DNA from: Isochrysis galbana
Taxonomy: Eukaryota > Haptophyta > Isochrysidales > Isochrysidaceae
Direction of reading: 5' to 3'
DNA: 64,000 nucleotides
Assembly: GCA_018136815.1 (NCBI GenBank)
Contig: CM030936.1
Location: 1,843,694-1,907,693 of the forward strand
A model generated the notes under the pieces. The model had not been told where the DNA came from and ran no database searches. It saw nothing but the letters and a program-made list of their open reading frames with translations. This document shows, piece by piece, positions 1 through 12,696 of this stretch. The position numbers and the translations under genes are program-made. The first letter of the stretch is position 1. The number at the start of each line of letters is the position of its first letter.

Positions 1-2027
1 AGAGAGGGAGAGGGGGGAATTTGCGCCCCCCCCGATGGAGTGCGGTAAGAAACGGGCCCCGTTTGCGTTAGCAAACGGGCGAAGGGGGGCGGCTGGCGAC
101 AGGAGGGGCGAGAAGAAGGGAGTGGCTCAAGACGTCCCTGTGGCAGGTATCGGGGGGCGCAGTCATTTATTTCTTCGAGGACTGCTCGCGGCGCGAGCTG
201 TAAGGGCCGTTCTGCTTCACGACGAGAGGTCCCTCCCCCCCCCCCGGTGTATTTCCCCGGAGAGTCGGCCGGCGTCGACCGGTCCGCCTCAATGGGTTTT
301 CCCTCATTGTAACTTGTGGGGAGTTATAATGGGAGCCGGGGGTTTGCGAGGGGGGAGATTTGAAGGGATGCATATGTGTATGTGTCTGTGCCATCACTTC
401 AAGGCGTGCGGGCAAGTGCGCTGAGGGGTGTCGTGATAGTACCGGGCTAGTGGGAGTAGTGGTACTAACGCTCAGTTGTTTTATTATTAAGTCTGACTGG
501 CGGACTGCCAGCGGCTCTCTGTCTCAGCTGCCCACCGGAGGTTGACTGACGCCGCGTCGGCTCCGCGGTCTACAGCTCTACTTGACTTCTACGTCAAGTA
601 TTGCCAAGACCTTGGTGTGCTTCTTCGCTTCTCGAGCTCCGCGTGCCCGGAGTGCTTTCTTTGCGCCGTCGCGCGTCATCAACAGTATCAATTAATTTCT
701 AATGCCACCTGCCAAGGCCACCACCCAGCGGCAGACAATGATTTCTGCTCTGGGTGGTGGGTTCCCGCGAGATGCGCTATGAGGCGCTCTGGCAGGATCT
801 TGGGCTTTCCTGCCCGCCGCAGCGTAGAGCGCCACGACGAAGCCCGTCCTGAGGCCTCCCACGGGTCTCGCCTCATCGATCAATGCCGGATCTGGCACTG
901 TCAGAGAGAGGATGGCCGCGTAGGCAGCCTCAACGCGGAGGCTCGTCAGCCACGCGTGGACGGCCGCGCCGGTGAGCTGAGCCTAGTTCTCGATGCCGAG
1001 TTCGAGAGACGGTGAATCCTGCGAGGGGCGGGTCGGGATGGTCGGGGTTGGGCCTCTGGTAGCCAGGGTAGCCGCGTGCGCGCGCTGTGAGGAGCTGGGT
1101 GGGCTGCGCGGGCAATGATGCCAGAGGGTCAGGGGGTGGTCGGGCTGTCGGCAGCCCGACACGGCGCTGCATCGGGCGGGAATCAAATACCGAATATAGC
1201 TTAGATATAAAGGATCCGATACCCCCGCGGGCGCGACCGCCAAATCTTTACGGGTAGAGCGTGAGCGCGCGTGACGGAGGGGGGGGAGGGGGGGCGAATC
1301 GCACCATTTCTTGGCGAAGATTTTCGTAGCGTCAGGTAGCCCCCCCGGGAGGTTTTTTATTGGGCTTCGCGCCACGGTCAAAAAATGCAGCCCAACCCTT
1401 ACTAATAGTTTAAAAGCCCCTGTTTGACCGCCCTAGTTACGAGCACCCGTCTTCTTCGCTACAGAGTGTCTTCTATGGCGGGCGTGCTCACGCAAGACAT
1501 GCAGATTCGGATTCCTCCCTATCCCTAGCTGTAAAGGACCACGTACTCACGTACTCACTGTACTAACTCTAACATACTCACGCCATCGACATCGGATTCC
1601 TGCGGCGCGTTGCGTGCGCCCATGGCTTGGCCGTGTAAGCACGACTTTCTTTGCTCTTTCTCTTCTTCATTATTGCACATTTTCGTCGCTGCCCAAGCGC
1701 CACGCGCGTCGCCACACACACGTCTTGCAGCTATCTATTGAGAATGTACTTGTTGTGGTTGGTGGTGACACTTGCCATGCGTAATTCGCAATATGTGACA
1801 GTAGACAGTGGTGGTGGGTAGGGGATTGTCGTTGGTGACAACTGACTACTTTTGCGTGAGTGGTCACGGAGATGGCGACCAATCCGCCGGGTGAGTTCGA
1901 TATCGCACAACACAATAGGGGGCATGCATGATTTGCTGCACAAGCTAGGGATTCAGTTTCGAGTGGCGGCATTCGTTCAGCACGCACGCAAGTGATAGAA
2001 GAAGCAGGGGGAAGGCCGGCGGCATGC
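1..2027. other. Gene-poor repeat-rich stretch
   Basis: I recognise no gene here. Around 310-326 a short palindrome (TAACT/AGTTA arms) is followed by AATGGGAGCC, matching the palindrome-capped repeats elsewhere. At 445-490 the text matches the tail of the repeat near 11674-11715 (a GTAGTGGTACTAA-type string, then CTCAGT and a TTTTATTATTA run). An open frame at 542-1015 shows no family motif. Roughly 1700-2027 is probably the 3' untranslated region of the MetAP2 gene on the minus strand. Confidence 0.5.
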
Positions 2028-4056
<2,029 letters not shown>

Positions 4057-4737
4057 GGCTCCCTTTCTCTCTCTCTCTCTCCTGCCTTTGCCTTCCTCTC
4101 AGCCTCAGCCCCTTGCGGCGCGAGAGGAGGGGCACGACGGGGGGGGGTGGGGGGCGGGGGGGAGAGAGAGCGCAAGGGATGCGAATCAGCCCAGGTTCGT
4201 CCCTCCGAGGTCTTAATACATACAGCAATCTCATTATATATACCACGGAAGAGAGGTGGCTGAAACTCGTACCACGAGTCGACTCGGTCCCATTGAATCT
4301 ACGCTCAGTGTAGATATGAGATTGTGAGGCGAGGAGAGTAGGCAGTGAAGGCGGGACGAGGACGAGGCGGGGCCTCTCGCCGCGCCGCGTGGACCCCCCC
4401 CGCCCCCCCCCCCCCCGCCTCCTCCCCCCTTACACCTCGCGCTCTCTCACGGGTGGGGGGGGGGCGGACGGGGGGGGGGGGGGGGGGGTCCGCCCCTCTC
4501 TCGTCAACTCGCGGGTTGGAGTACAAATCTGTAAAACTCGCGCTTTTCATGTGAAATCTGGCCCGGCAAGTCCTCACGGTCTAGGGTCGTACACCTCCTC
4601 TCGCTAGCAGCGATGGAAATGCCGCTCTCCGCTGTGGAAGCTCTGGCCCCCCTCGCTACCGGTCGCGGCGCGGACGGACGTTATCTAGGAATTCGCGGCC
4701 GCTTTCATATAATTGCGCCCGACTGTTGGCGAAGGGG

Positions 4738-4740
<3 letters not shown>

Positions 4741-4812
<72 letters not shown>
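4741..4812. repeat. (CT)n microsatellite
   Basis: Uninterrupted CT dinucleotide for about 72 bases, followed about 110 bases later by a mixed CCCT/CT tract. Confidence 0.97.
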
Positions 4813-4814
<2 letters not shown>

Positions 4815-4923
4815 CAGATCGTTGTTTTCCTCGGGTTTCACCCAGCTTTACTCGGTAGTCGAGCAAGTGAAACCCCGGAGTGAAACCCGAGTGAGACCCG
4901 AGTGAAACCTTCTCAAAAACCCT

Positions 4924-5005
4924 CTTCTCCCTCCCTCCCTCCCTCTCTCCCTCCCTCCCTCCCTCTCTATCTCTCTCTCTCCCCCTCTAATCCCTCCCTC
5001 CCTCC

Positions 5006-5052
<47 letters not shown>

Positions 5053-5098
5053 CCTCCCTCCCTCCCTCCCTCCCTCCCTCCCTCCTCCCCCCCCCCCC
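4924..5098. repeat. CCCT/CT-rich simple repeat
   Basis: Blocks of CCCT, then CT, then CCCT, ending in a C run. Pure pyrimidine on the plus strand for most of its length. Confidence 0.9.
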
Positions 5099-5449
5099 GG
5101 TCCCCATCTTCCTGCGCACTGCATTGTACACTTTAAACTCGAGGTGCCCGGTCAATTCCGTCCTCTCCCCTTGTAGGGCGGTCAAACAGGGTTTTTTATT
5201 AGGCGTAAGAAAATGGCCATCTCACGATCTCACGGTTGAGAAAATTTGAGGATTTTCTTCGGTAGAAAGTTCCCTATACACCCAACAAACACGCATATCC
5301 ATATCCGGGGCCCATTAGGACCAAGACCCCCTTGGGTCCCCACAACAAAACGTAACCAAAAACCAACAAAAGACAAAAGACGCTAAAGTCGCAAAGGGCC
5401 GAAAAGCTCAACTTCAACTTCAAATTTCAAATCGAGACCGGGCGCGGTG

Positions 5450-5758
5450 CGTGCCCGTTTTCGAAGATCCACCCGGATGAGGAGGCCCGCTAGAAGCAGA
5501 TATAAAATACACAGGGGCCACCCGGACAGTCACGCCGCCAATCGGGCGGGCGCACGCGCGCCGAAATCTCGTTGAAATCAGCCAGCGGTGGAGCCCATTC
5601 ATTGGACGTCCGACGTCTCCGAGGGAGGCCCGGAGAGCCCAATTTCGAACTGATGCCGGGCGCCGGGCGCGCCGCGCGCTCCATATCGACGATCCATCCA
5701 GATGAGTGACCCCATATCGCGGTGGTGCCCATGAGGCAACCACCGCGGCTTGGGCGAG
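5450..5758 (+). repeat. Dispersed repeat unit with terminal hairpin
   Basis: The segment between GATCCACCCGGATGAGG near 5467 and GATCCATCCAGATGAGTGAC near 5690 is a unit of about 225 bases found again at 6600-6880. Its right edge, 5715-5758, holds a hairpin with perfect 9-base arms (CGCGGTGGT/ACCACCGCG). The same 44-base string occurs inverted at 17350-17394, where it abuts a reverse-transcriptase relic. Confidence 0.8.
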
Positions 5759-6082
5759 TAAGGCGAGGCAGAGCGCCATCGCCGATCGCATCGCCAATCG
5801 TATATCGCCGGATAAGATTCTTACTACATTCACGCGCACGCACATTCACACAAACGCGCGCGAAACTAATAGTAACAAAGTAAGAGCGCGCGGGGAAATT
5901 TTTGTGCCGCAAGAATGCCCCGCGCGGACTCGAAACGGCTGCGAGGGAGAAGTGAGAAGCAGAGACCTCACTCAGTATAAACATACAGAGGTTAGAATGA
6001 GCATCCACGATGCATGAGGTGGATGTATCCATGATAGATATGCACCTATAATGATGCACATATCATGGATGTATCCATGATA

Positions 6083-6280
6083 CAACTAACTTTATAGTTG
6101 GTTGCCATGGAGCGCGCCGCCGCTCCCCACCTCTCCTTCGGGTCCCCCGCCGCGGGAGCCCCCCCAGTACCCATGGAGCTGTCGCTGGCGAAGCGACCGC
6201 GTCCGCCCGCAGAGGCCGAGCAGGTGAGCGTGACTCAGGTCGCGCCGCACGGCCCGTGGCCCCGGCCACACCAAGGAAGA
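6083..6280 (+). repeat. Palindrome-capped repeat, copy with short ORF
   Basis: Begins with CAACTA (6083-6088) and TAGTTG (6095-6100) arms, then GTTGCCATGGAGCGC. The body encodes a short MERAAAPHLSF-type peptide and LAKRPRPP; similar starts occur at 22334 and 41535. The segment 6180-6275 recurs in inverted form at about 43785-43865. Confidence 0.65.
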
Positions 6281-6534
6281 CAGCCATGCTGGCCCACCCC
6301 ATGGTGGGCAGTGTTGGGGCATCAGTACTTATATTAGCGCCTTATATCAGTATTAGCTCTAATTTGGCAAATCACTGATATCAGCTATCAGTGGAGGGTG
6401 GCCAAAACAAAACCCACCATCTCAAAAAGAAAACTAAGAGTTTTTCGAGAGAGAGGCAGGGGGGAGCGGCACGCGCCACCCACGCCCTCGCAGCTCGCCA
6501 TGCTGGCGCGCCGTTCCCACCTCTCCGACGAGGA

Positions 6535-6885
6535 GGATTGCGAGGCCCGGAGACCGGAGACCCGGAGAGCCCAACTTCGAACTAATGCCGGGCGCGCCGC
6601 GCGCCCGTTTTCGACGATCCATCCAGATGAGTGACCCCGCCAGACACCAAATACACAGGGGCCACCCGCACAGTCACGCCAATCGGGCGGGCCGCGCGCA
6701 CAAATCTCGTTGAAATCAGCCAGCCGTGGAGCCCATTGGACGTCCGACGTCTCCGAGGGAGGCCCGGAGAGCCCAGAGAGCCCAACTTCGAACTGATGCC
6801 GGGCGCGCCGCGCGCCCCATATCGACGATCCATCCAGATGAGTGACCCCGCCAGACACCAAATACACAGGGGCCACGGGGCCACC
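6535..6885 (+). repeat. Tandem copies of the 212-bp repeat unit
   Basis: GATCCATCCAGATGAGTGAC occurs near 6616 and 6828, giving a unit of about 212 bases. Between them lie the same CACAGGGGCCACCCG, CAATCGGGCGGG and GACGTCCGACGTCTCC blocks seen at 5450-5700. A third partial unit follows to about 6885. The unit ends shortly before the SET gene. Confidence 0.8.
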
Positions 6886-7038
6886 CCTCTGTATGCCTGG
6901 TGACCGCAAACTCGCGAACCCGCCACCCGCCGCCAGAGAGAGCGAGACCTGAGTGGCACATAGGAGTACGGAACTCGTATTAGTATAACGACTATCCTCC
7001 TTGCATCGTTGCCCCCCTTCTCGCTTGGCGCGATCCGG

Positions 7039-9069
7039 ATGGCTACGGACGGCGCCGTGGCACGCCGTGAATGGGCGGCGCGGTGGCGGCGGGCAGCGAG
7101 CGAGCCGATCGACCAGGAGCTTCTCCGCGCGATCCGCACCAATCTGCGCGACCCCGTCGCGCGCTACTTTGACGATGGGGACGAGGAGCAAAGAGAGGAC
7201 GAGGAGCAGAGACATGCTCACTCGCCGCGGTTGCAGCGCGCGGTGCAGATCGAGTTGCTTCGGCTGGTGTGCGCCTGCGAGCCGTCGGCGACGCGCGCGA
7301 GCAACCTGGCGCGCGCGGAGCAGATGAGAAACGCACTCCTTGCACCTCGCTCGGCCGAGCCAGATCCGTCGGTGCCAGACGAAAGGAACGACGCGCTACG
7401 CGAGTTTTGCGCAGCGCATGGCTTCTTGCCGCAGACTCCGAGGCTCGAGCTTCGGCGCTTCAAGAAGACGGGGCGCGGGCTCGCCGCCGCCACCGACCTT
7501 CAGGCGGGAGAGGCAGTGCTTGCCGTCAGCGAATCTTACCTGCTGGGTGGGGAGGGTGTTCTCTCGCACCCACAGATTGGCCCAGTCTTGCGGGAGATCG
7601 CCGCGGCCTCCTCGACGGAGCCCATGTTCGCCTCGGTCAGCGGGAGGGTCGCGCAACGGATGCGCGGTAGCGAAGGCTCGGAGGGTCGCTCACATGACAA
7701 CGACGAAGAGGAGGGCCTTCTGCACGGCGACATTGTACTCGCGCTGGCACTGTTGCTCGAGCCGATCTTGCACTCGGGCGGAGTGTGGGACAAGTACTTT
7801 CCGTTTCTACCAACGTTGCCGCCAACCGCCCTACACTGGTCTCACGCACAGTTGCTCCGGATGATCTCAACGCCGCTGCCGGAGGAGGTGTGCGACTTGC
7901 GTGCCGTTTTACAGGCGGCCCACGAGACGCTCTTTCCCGCCCTGTCCCAGAGGCTGCCCAGGTTTTTTCCAGAGGAGGCCTTCTCTTGGGAACGCTTCTT
8001 GTGGGCATACACCATTGTGCAGTCGCGCGCAATGGTCATCGGCGCTGATGCGTCCTTGCGCAAGCGGCGGACGGTGCTCGTGCCGGTGGCCGATATGCTC
8101 AATCATTCGGCGCGCTCTCAGCTCGCGTGGCCGGCGCTCGAGGGTCGTGGTTCTTTGGCGAACATCTCCACCACGCCGGGGATAGCCGCAGCGCCAAGCG
8201 CCATTCAAGACCACGATGGCGCCGGTGAACCCTCACAAGTCGACCTCAGCGACGGGATAGACGGGGCGACGGGTGGAAGGTGGCTCGTCTTCCGCACGCT
8301 CTGCGCCGTGCGGCGGGGGGACGAGGTCTGCTTATACTATGGGCGTCTGTCCTCTTTGCAGACGTTGGCACACTACGGATTCGTCTGCACGAGCGCCCTC
8401 GAGCGGGAGGCTATCGCCGTCGATCTGGAACCTCCTGATGAGGAGGAGTGCGAGGTCATAGAGGAAGGTGTAGCCGGGGCCACTGAAGGTGCACTGAGAG
8501 CCCAGGCTGGAGCTGATCCTTCGGCGGCAGCTCAATTGCGAAAGAACATGATGGAGCCGTTTGGCTGCGTGCATTACCTTCGTGCATGCGGCGAACTCCC
8601 TCGAAAGCTCCTAGGCGCCCTTCGCGTGGGTACGGCGAGCTTCTCAGAGCTTCAAGCCGCTTGTGCAATGGGCGTCGATGCGTGGGCCGCTCGAGCATCG
8701 TCCGAATCGGACAGGCAGTGCTACGAGGTGCTTCGTTCCATCCTTGGCTCGATGGAAGCTAGCCTCGCTGGCTGCCAAATGGAAGGAGGGACTCCGGAGA
8801 GCTACACCATGACGAACATGATCTCCGGAATGGGTGGGGAGGAGAGAACGGGGCATAGCGATGCAGCCCCTGCGGCTGCAGCCTATAGTTACTCGGTAGC
8901 CACGGATGATGGGCAAGATATCGATAGAGCGATTGACGCCTACATAACTTTTCAGCGACGAGTGATCTCGCACTCACGCACGCAGCTGGATCGATTGGAA
9001 GCCGCCGTGTCCATCGAGGCTGCTGGCGTCGACGATCCTCAGAGCAAGCGGCCACGTGTTGAGGAATGA
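7039..9069 (+). CDS. SET-domain lysine/histidine methyltransferase (LSMT/SETD3/SETD6 class)
   Basis: SAM-dependent protein methyltransferase of the Rubisco-large-subunit-methyltransferase class; substrate unknown. A single exon encodes 676 aa from the ATG at 7039. SET landmarks in order: GRGLAAATDLQAGE (about residues 150-165), the cluster FSWERFLWAYTIVQSRAM then VPVADMLNHS (about 325-365), and GDEVCLYYGRLSS with LAHYGFV (about 435-460). The last is the (G)D-x-x-Y-x-YG active-site motif and the adjacent hydrophobic motif. A C-terminal all-helical part resembles the Rubisco substrate-binding domain of this class. No clear organelle presequence is visible, so location is open. A large insert lies between the NHS motif and the GDEV motif, as is normal for a split SET domain. 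SETD3, SETD6 and LSMT cannot be separated by eye. Confidence 0.9.
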   Translation: MATDGAVARREWAARWRRAASEPIDQELLRAIRTNLRDPVARYFDDGDEEQREDEEQRHAHSPRLQRAVQIELLRLVCACEPSATRASNLARAEQMRNALLAPRSAEPDPSVPDERNDALREFCAAHGFLPQTPRLELRRFKKTGRGLAAATDLQAGEAVLAVSESYLLGGEGVLSHPQIGPVLREIAAASSTEPMFASVSGRVAQRMRGSEGSEGRSHDNDEEEGLLHGDIVLALALLLEPILHSGGVWDKYFPFLPTLPPTALHWSHAQLLRMISTPLPEEVCDLRAVLQAAHETLFPALSQRLPRFFPEEAFSWERFLWAYTIVQSRAMVIGADASLRKRRTVLVPVADMLNHSARSQLAWPALEGRGSLANISTTPGIAAAPSAIQDHDGAGEPSQVDLSDGIDGATGGRWLVFRTLCAVRRGDEVCLYYGRLSSLQTLAHYGFVCTSALEREAIAVDLEPPDEEECEVIEEGVAGATEGALRAQAGADPSAAAQLRKNMMEPFGCVHYLRACGELPRKLLGALRVGTASFSELQAACAMGVDAWAARASSESDRQCYEVLRSILGSMEASLAGCQMEGGTPESYTMTNMISGMGGEERTGHSDAAPAAAAYSYSVATDDGQDIDRAIDAYITFQRRVISHSRTQLDRLEAAVSIEAAGVDDPQSKRPRVEE

Positions 9070-9429
9070 CATGGCGATGGGAGAGATGCCTGGTCTCATG
9101 CCGGGCTATGAGTGTATTGGCTTTCCACAGCTGACAGAGCCGGATGGTGCTAATCTGGCGACTTACCGCCTCCCTATTGCATCACGATCCTCGTAGACGC
9201 CTGGTGCGGATGAGCATGCGTGCGTGGGCCGTGTATGCCGCATGTTGCACGTGTGTGCGGAAGCACTACGGACACAGCATCACAGGATATGATGAGTGTT
9301 GCACCTCACTCCGTCACAATTAGCTAGCTTGCTCCGCCTCTCCCTGCATCACGCCGGAAGGACGCCACATGCCGCATGCGGACCTCAACGTCCACGTGGC
9401 ACTTTGACCCCCCCCCATCCGCTCCCCCT
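9070..9429. other. 3' flank of SET gene
   Basis: No coding signal recognised. Likely 3' untranslated and spacer sequence before the inverted retroelement leader. Confidence 0.4.
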
Positions 9430-9960
9430 ACCGCGAACATGTTCCACCGCGAACATGTTCCAGATTGGCTTTTGAGGGGTGTGGTTGTGAGAGATGCTGT
9501 GAGGCTGTGGCTGTTGTGTGCGATGGTGTGGAAGGGCTGTGGATGGTAGTAACATGAGAAGTACAGGACGGAGGGAGACGAGGTGACACGGGCAGGAAGG
9601 GCATGCGTGGGCAACGGTGAGATCGACGGGTCGATCTCAGCCGACATGAGGACAAGCGGGACGAGCACACGGGCAGACCAGGGAGGCACAGGGGCGCTCG
9701 AGCGTTGGCGCTGAGCGTAGGAGTCGACGAAGAAAAGGGGGGAGACACGCGCGGGCGGAGGAAACACGCGGGAAAAGAGAAGGATGAAACGAGGCCGGGA
9801 GAACAAGGGAACACTCGGGGAGGGAGCGGGGAAGGGAGAGAGGAGGAGAGACTCCCGCGGGGGGGGGCGAGAGACGAACCTAAACTTTACCTAAACGTCG
9901 AGCTGCAAGCTGCAAGGAGGAGGCGTCGGAGCGTGACAACAGGGGAGGGAGTCACGCGGG
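9430..9960 (-). repeat. Inverted copy of a retroelement leader/LTR
   Basis: The minus strand matches the plus strand of 43190-43770 over most of its length: the CCGGCCTCGTTTCATCC block, the GCTCGAGCG block, the TCGTCCCGC..GTCCTCATG block, then CATGTTACTACCATCCACAG and CCACAGCCTC. In both copies an ATG after the TCCTCATG block opens a short Pro/Ser-rich frame. At 43 kb the leader follows a Ty1/copia RNase H tail, so I infer LTR plus 5' leader of a copia-type element. Exact LTR ends were not identified. Confidence 0.7.
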
Positions 9961-10289
9961 GAAACCTAACGGCGGGAGAAATGTATAAAGGAAAAGGAGC
10001 AACCCCCTTTACCGGCAACAAGGGGCATGTGGAGTACGGGGAAAGGGGAGCCCATCAACCATCAAGGAGCAAAAATGCGCGAGATGTGCTAGCGGCTGAA
10101 ATCGCGCACGATCCGCTGCCGTTGTACGCCCGGTGCATTCACCACCGCTTCCCGAGGCCCACGCGCCACCGCGGCGGAGACGGCGAGGGTGGAGCCGGCA
10201 AGGAGGAGGAGTCGAGGGTGGAGGGAGCCAGACTGGTGTCGGCAAGGAGCATCGGCGCAGCGGCTAAGCAGACCGCAGCCCATCATACG

Positions 10290-11130
10290 CAGCGGCGCGC
10301 AAAGCGTCACGCCTCGCGCAGGGGCTTCCGATGGCGGAAACTTTCCGCGGGGGGGCTGCCGGAGGGCGCCGACTTTGCGTGGGGAGCTTGAGCTTGTATC
10401 TCTGCTGCCGTCTCAGGTTTGACCCCCACCCATCTCGGCGGGCCATCCGTTGGCATAGCGTCGTAAACTTGCCACCGACCTCTACACTTGCGCACCGTAC
10501 GAGGTGAGGTGTCAGTAGGTACTCGCGGCGCGCGTGGTAGCGTCCACGGCTCGAATGTACTCGTAATCACTTCGGAAGCCCTGGCAGGTAGCTCCCCGGG
10601 CTCATCAAGCGTGGTCTCAAGGACGACCGAAGGGAGGCCGTCGGCGGTAGAAGGGCAACCGCCCTGCAGCCGTGCTTCATCTTCTTCTTCGATGGCTGTT
10701 CTGGCCCGATCATCGAGCGTCTTAGTTAGGGTCGCACAGCCGCGGTTCAGTCGAGCTCAACTCGGGCCTCTCGGCTAGGCTGATTCGGGCCTGGTCCAAC
10801 AGCTGAGACACTGGCACTAGCGTTCGGCCTTCGACTACGGGCCTGCGCGGACGTGAGCGCGCAGAAGTGGCATCCATTGAACGGCCATCGCTCCGGCGAT
10901 GCCTACGTAGGTCCGGCTACGCAAGGCACCTCTGTGGGGTTACGGTGATAGGTCGGCCATCGCGGATTGGCGGCCTTCAACAGGGTGACTCGGGAGGTGT
11001 TAGACTTACAGAGTCTAGACGCTTGAGGTTCTTGAGGGTGTACTTTAGCAAGCAAGATGCAAGCTACTTCCTTGGTCTTCATCGACACGTGCTTACTACT
11101 CCCTTGATCTCCATGCCTGGGTGATCAGTC
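10290..11130 (-). pseudogene. Decayed methyltransferase-gypsy polyprotein fragment
   Basis: Minus-strand relic of the N-terminal part of the 27156-33491 polyprotein. In order it shows a degraded TKEVACILL stretch (compare QKATGLYL), then GPTYVGIAGAMAVQWM-like sequence in broken frames (compare RTYVGIAGAMAAQWM), and further down the clean frame TVRKCRGRWQVYD with PRWVGVKPETAAEIQAQA. These match TVKKRRSKWQVFD and HRWQDVTPSIAQEIAEQA of the intact element. Stops and frameshifts interrupt the methyltransferase part. It shows that methyltransferase and downstream linker travel together in at least two copies. Nothing 3' of the linker is retained. Confidence 0.75.
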
Positions 11131-11384
11131 CAGAGCTAGAGCTAGAGCATGTTCATATTCCGAGTAGAAAGAAACCTGTAGAAGCTGCTTGGCCACGTAC
11201 GTGGATATAATGGTAGACCACCATTGAATGAAGTGTAGTGATTGATAGCAGAAGCTTGGAGACGTCGTAGACGTATAGGTATAGATAGACAGACATGAGA
11301 ACGAAGATTGATGATTTACCCTCGCGGTTATAACGGTAGAGCGGAAAATAGCGAAATAGCCTGCAGAGGCTCGCGAATGCGACA

Positions 11385-11715
11385 GCAGTGCCCCTGCGGC
11401 CTCTCCTGCCTCTCCCTCGCTCGCCTCGCCGGCCCTGGGTGCCCTCCTGGCGGCCTTGGTGGTCTGTGGCTCAGTGGTGAGGGGGGGGTCAATACGAGCG
11501 AGGGCCAGTGCAGGCGAGTGCGTGCGGCGCGCGGCGCGCGCTCGGCGAGGGTCTGGCTCAGAGTGATGTGCAGGGGCTGAGGTTGGTTGTGCAGGCCCAC
11601 CCAGGGGGTGTCTGCGATGGAGAGAGGGGGGCGCGAGGCCCCCATTGGCCTCCTACTTATAAAAGTAGTTGGGGAGTAGTGGTACTAATGCTCAGTTATT
11701 TTATTATTATTATAC
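11385..11715 (+). repeat. Palindrome-capped GC-rich repeat (family B)
   Basis: Inverted copy lies at 47050-47390: the same CTCAGCCCCTGC, ACTGGCCCTCGCTCG and CTGAGCCACAGACCACC blocks are found in reverse complement. The right end carries CTACTT (11653-11658) and AAGTAG (11663-11668) arms next to CCCCCATTGG. A tail ending in a TTTTATTATTATTA run recurs near 480. Related partial copies are at 17063-17170 and 41270-41480. Confidence 0.8.
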
Positions 11716-11772
11716 AAGGCCTTTTTATTATGCTAATGATAAATAAGGAGCACTCCCCACATTTCCATTTCC

Positions 11773-12696
11773 CTATTTGTTCAACTTGGGGGGCGGCAAG
11801 CCACGGCTAGCGGCACTGTCGTGCATGATCTCACGCGCCTGCCTCTTGGATTGTGACCAAGCGAGCGGATTTCTCCGCTCTGGCGGGAGGTTGTCGCTCA
11901 CGCCGAACATGCTGCCGCTCCACTGGCTGCTCTTCTTGCTCTGTGCCTTAGCAATGAGCGCGACACACCGGCCTACACCATGGACAATGTTGCCACCGCA
12001 TGCGTCCTCAATGAAGATGCGCTCAAGGCCTGCGTCACGCATCTTAGCGAGCGAGCGTGCGTCCCCATCCCACCACAGGCCAAATTCAACAGCACGAGGC
12101 GCGTCTCCATCTGCAGCCGTGGGCAGCTTTGCATCCCCCTCGCAGATGATAGCAATCGCACCCACATTTGCAACTGCCTCCACCTCCTCTGCGCTGGCAG
12201 CGACGAGCACAGTTCCGAGCGATTCGACTGCGGCCGCCTCGACCAGCCCGGAAAGCTCCTCGGTGCCCTTCATCGAAGAGACGCGGAGCATGATCCCATC
12301 GGCGCCCTGCTTGCGGAGGTCGGCCAGAGGGATCTCCGCCAGTTCGAGCGGCTTCTCAGAGCCCTCGTCGTGCAGCTCGGCATAGGCGGGAACGAGTTGG
12401 CAGATGAGCGGCAGGGGTCCGGGGTACGAGCTGAGCGCGCTGGCCTGTTCTGCCGCCACCACCGGCAGCAGCTCCGCCGGCAGGACGAGCGCAGCCACAC
12501 CAGCCTCCCTGACCTTCGTCGAGATGTCCTCAAGATCGAAGCGACTGGGCGATGTGTGCGCTGGCGCGTGTGCGATCTCTGGGAGGATTGCGCGTGGCGC
12601 AGCGAGGGCTTTCGCCAGCCGAGCCGTTGGTCCCGTGCTCACCCCGCTGTATGCGCCCGCGAGCGCGAGCGTGAGCAGCGAGGCGAGCGGCGCCAT
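11773..12696 (-). CDS. Secretory or plastid TIM-barrel-like protein (possible TrpC-fold)
   Basis: A 307-aa single-exon protein starting at the ATG at 12696, chosen because it gives a clean signal peptide (MAPLASLLTLALAG, cut near AYS) followed by an Arg/Ala-rich stretch. This is the bipartite form expected of secondary-plastid proteins. The mature part alternates beta-like and helix-like segments: AALVLPAELLP, PLICQLVPAYAEL, GADGIMLRVS, LGTVLVAASAEEVEAV, VGAIAIICEG and RIFIEDACGG. The spacing resembles an aldolase-type TIM barrel, most like indole-3-glycerol-phosphate synthase, but I do not see a complete set of its active-site residues. A catalytically altered relative is as likely as a true TrpC. 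It is divergent from the PanB-PanC gene across about 780 bases. Confidence 0.55.
   Translation of the reverse strand: MAPLASLLTLALAGAYSGVSTGPTARLAKALAAPRAILPEIAHAPAHTSPSRFDLEDISTKVREAGVAALVLPAELLPVVAAEQASALSSYPGPLPLICQLVPAYAELHDEGSEKPLELAEIPLADLRKQGADGIMLRVSSMKGTEELSGLVEAAAVESLGTVLVAASAEEVEAVANVGAIAIICEGDAKLPTAADGDAPRAVEFGLWWDGDARSLAKMRDAGLERIFIEDACGGNIVHGVGRCVALIAKAQSKKSSQWSGSMFGVSDNLPPERRNPLAWSQSKRQAREIMHDSAASRGLPPPKLNK

Larger units (their letters stand above)
4057..7038. other. Intergenic region with microsatellites and tandem repeats
   Basis: No supported gene. It contains long C and G homopolymers (4391-4430; 4470-4488, 19 G), a perfect (CT)n run (4741-4812), CCCT/CT-rich DNA (4924-5098), the 212-225-bp repeat units listed separately, and short palindromes near 6061-6100. 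Short frames inside (for example 4613-4858 and 4902-5249) only translate the CT repeats. Confidence 0.6.

Noticed and set aside
542-1015. A 157-codon open frame near the left edge
   Set aside because: No recognisable domain; it lies in repeat-like sequence and has a changing reading frame in its possible homologous part.
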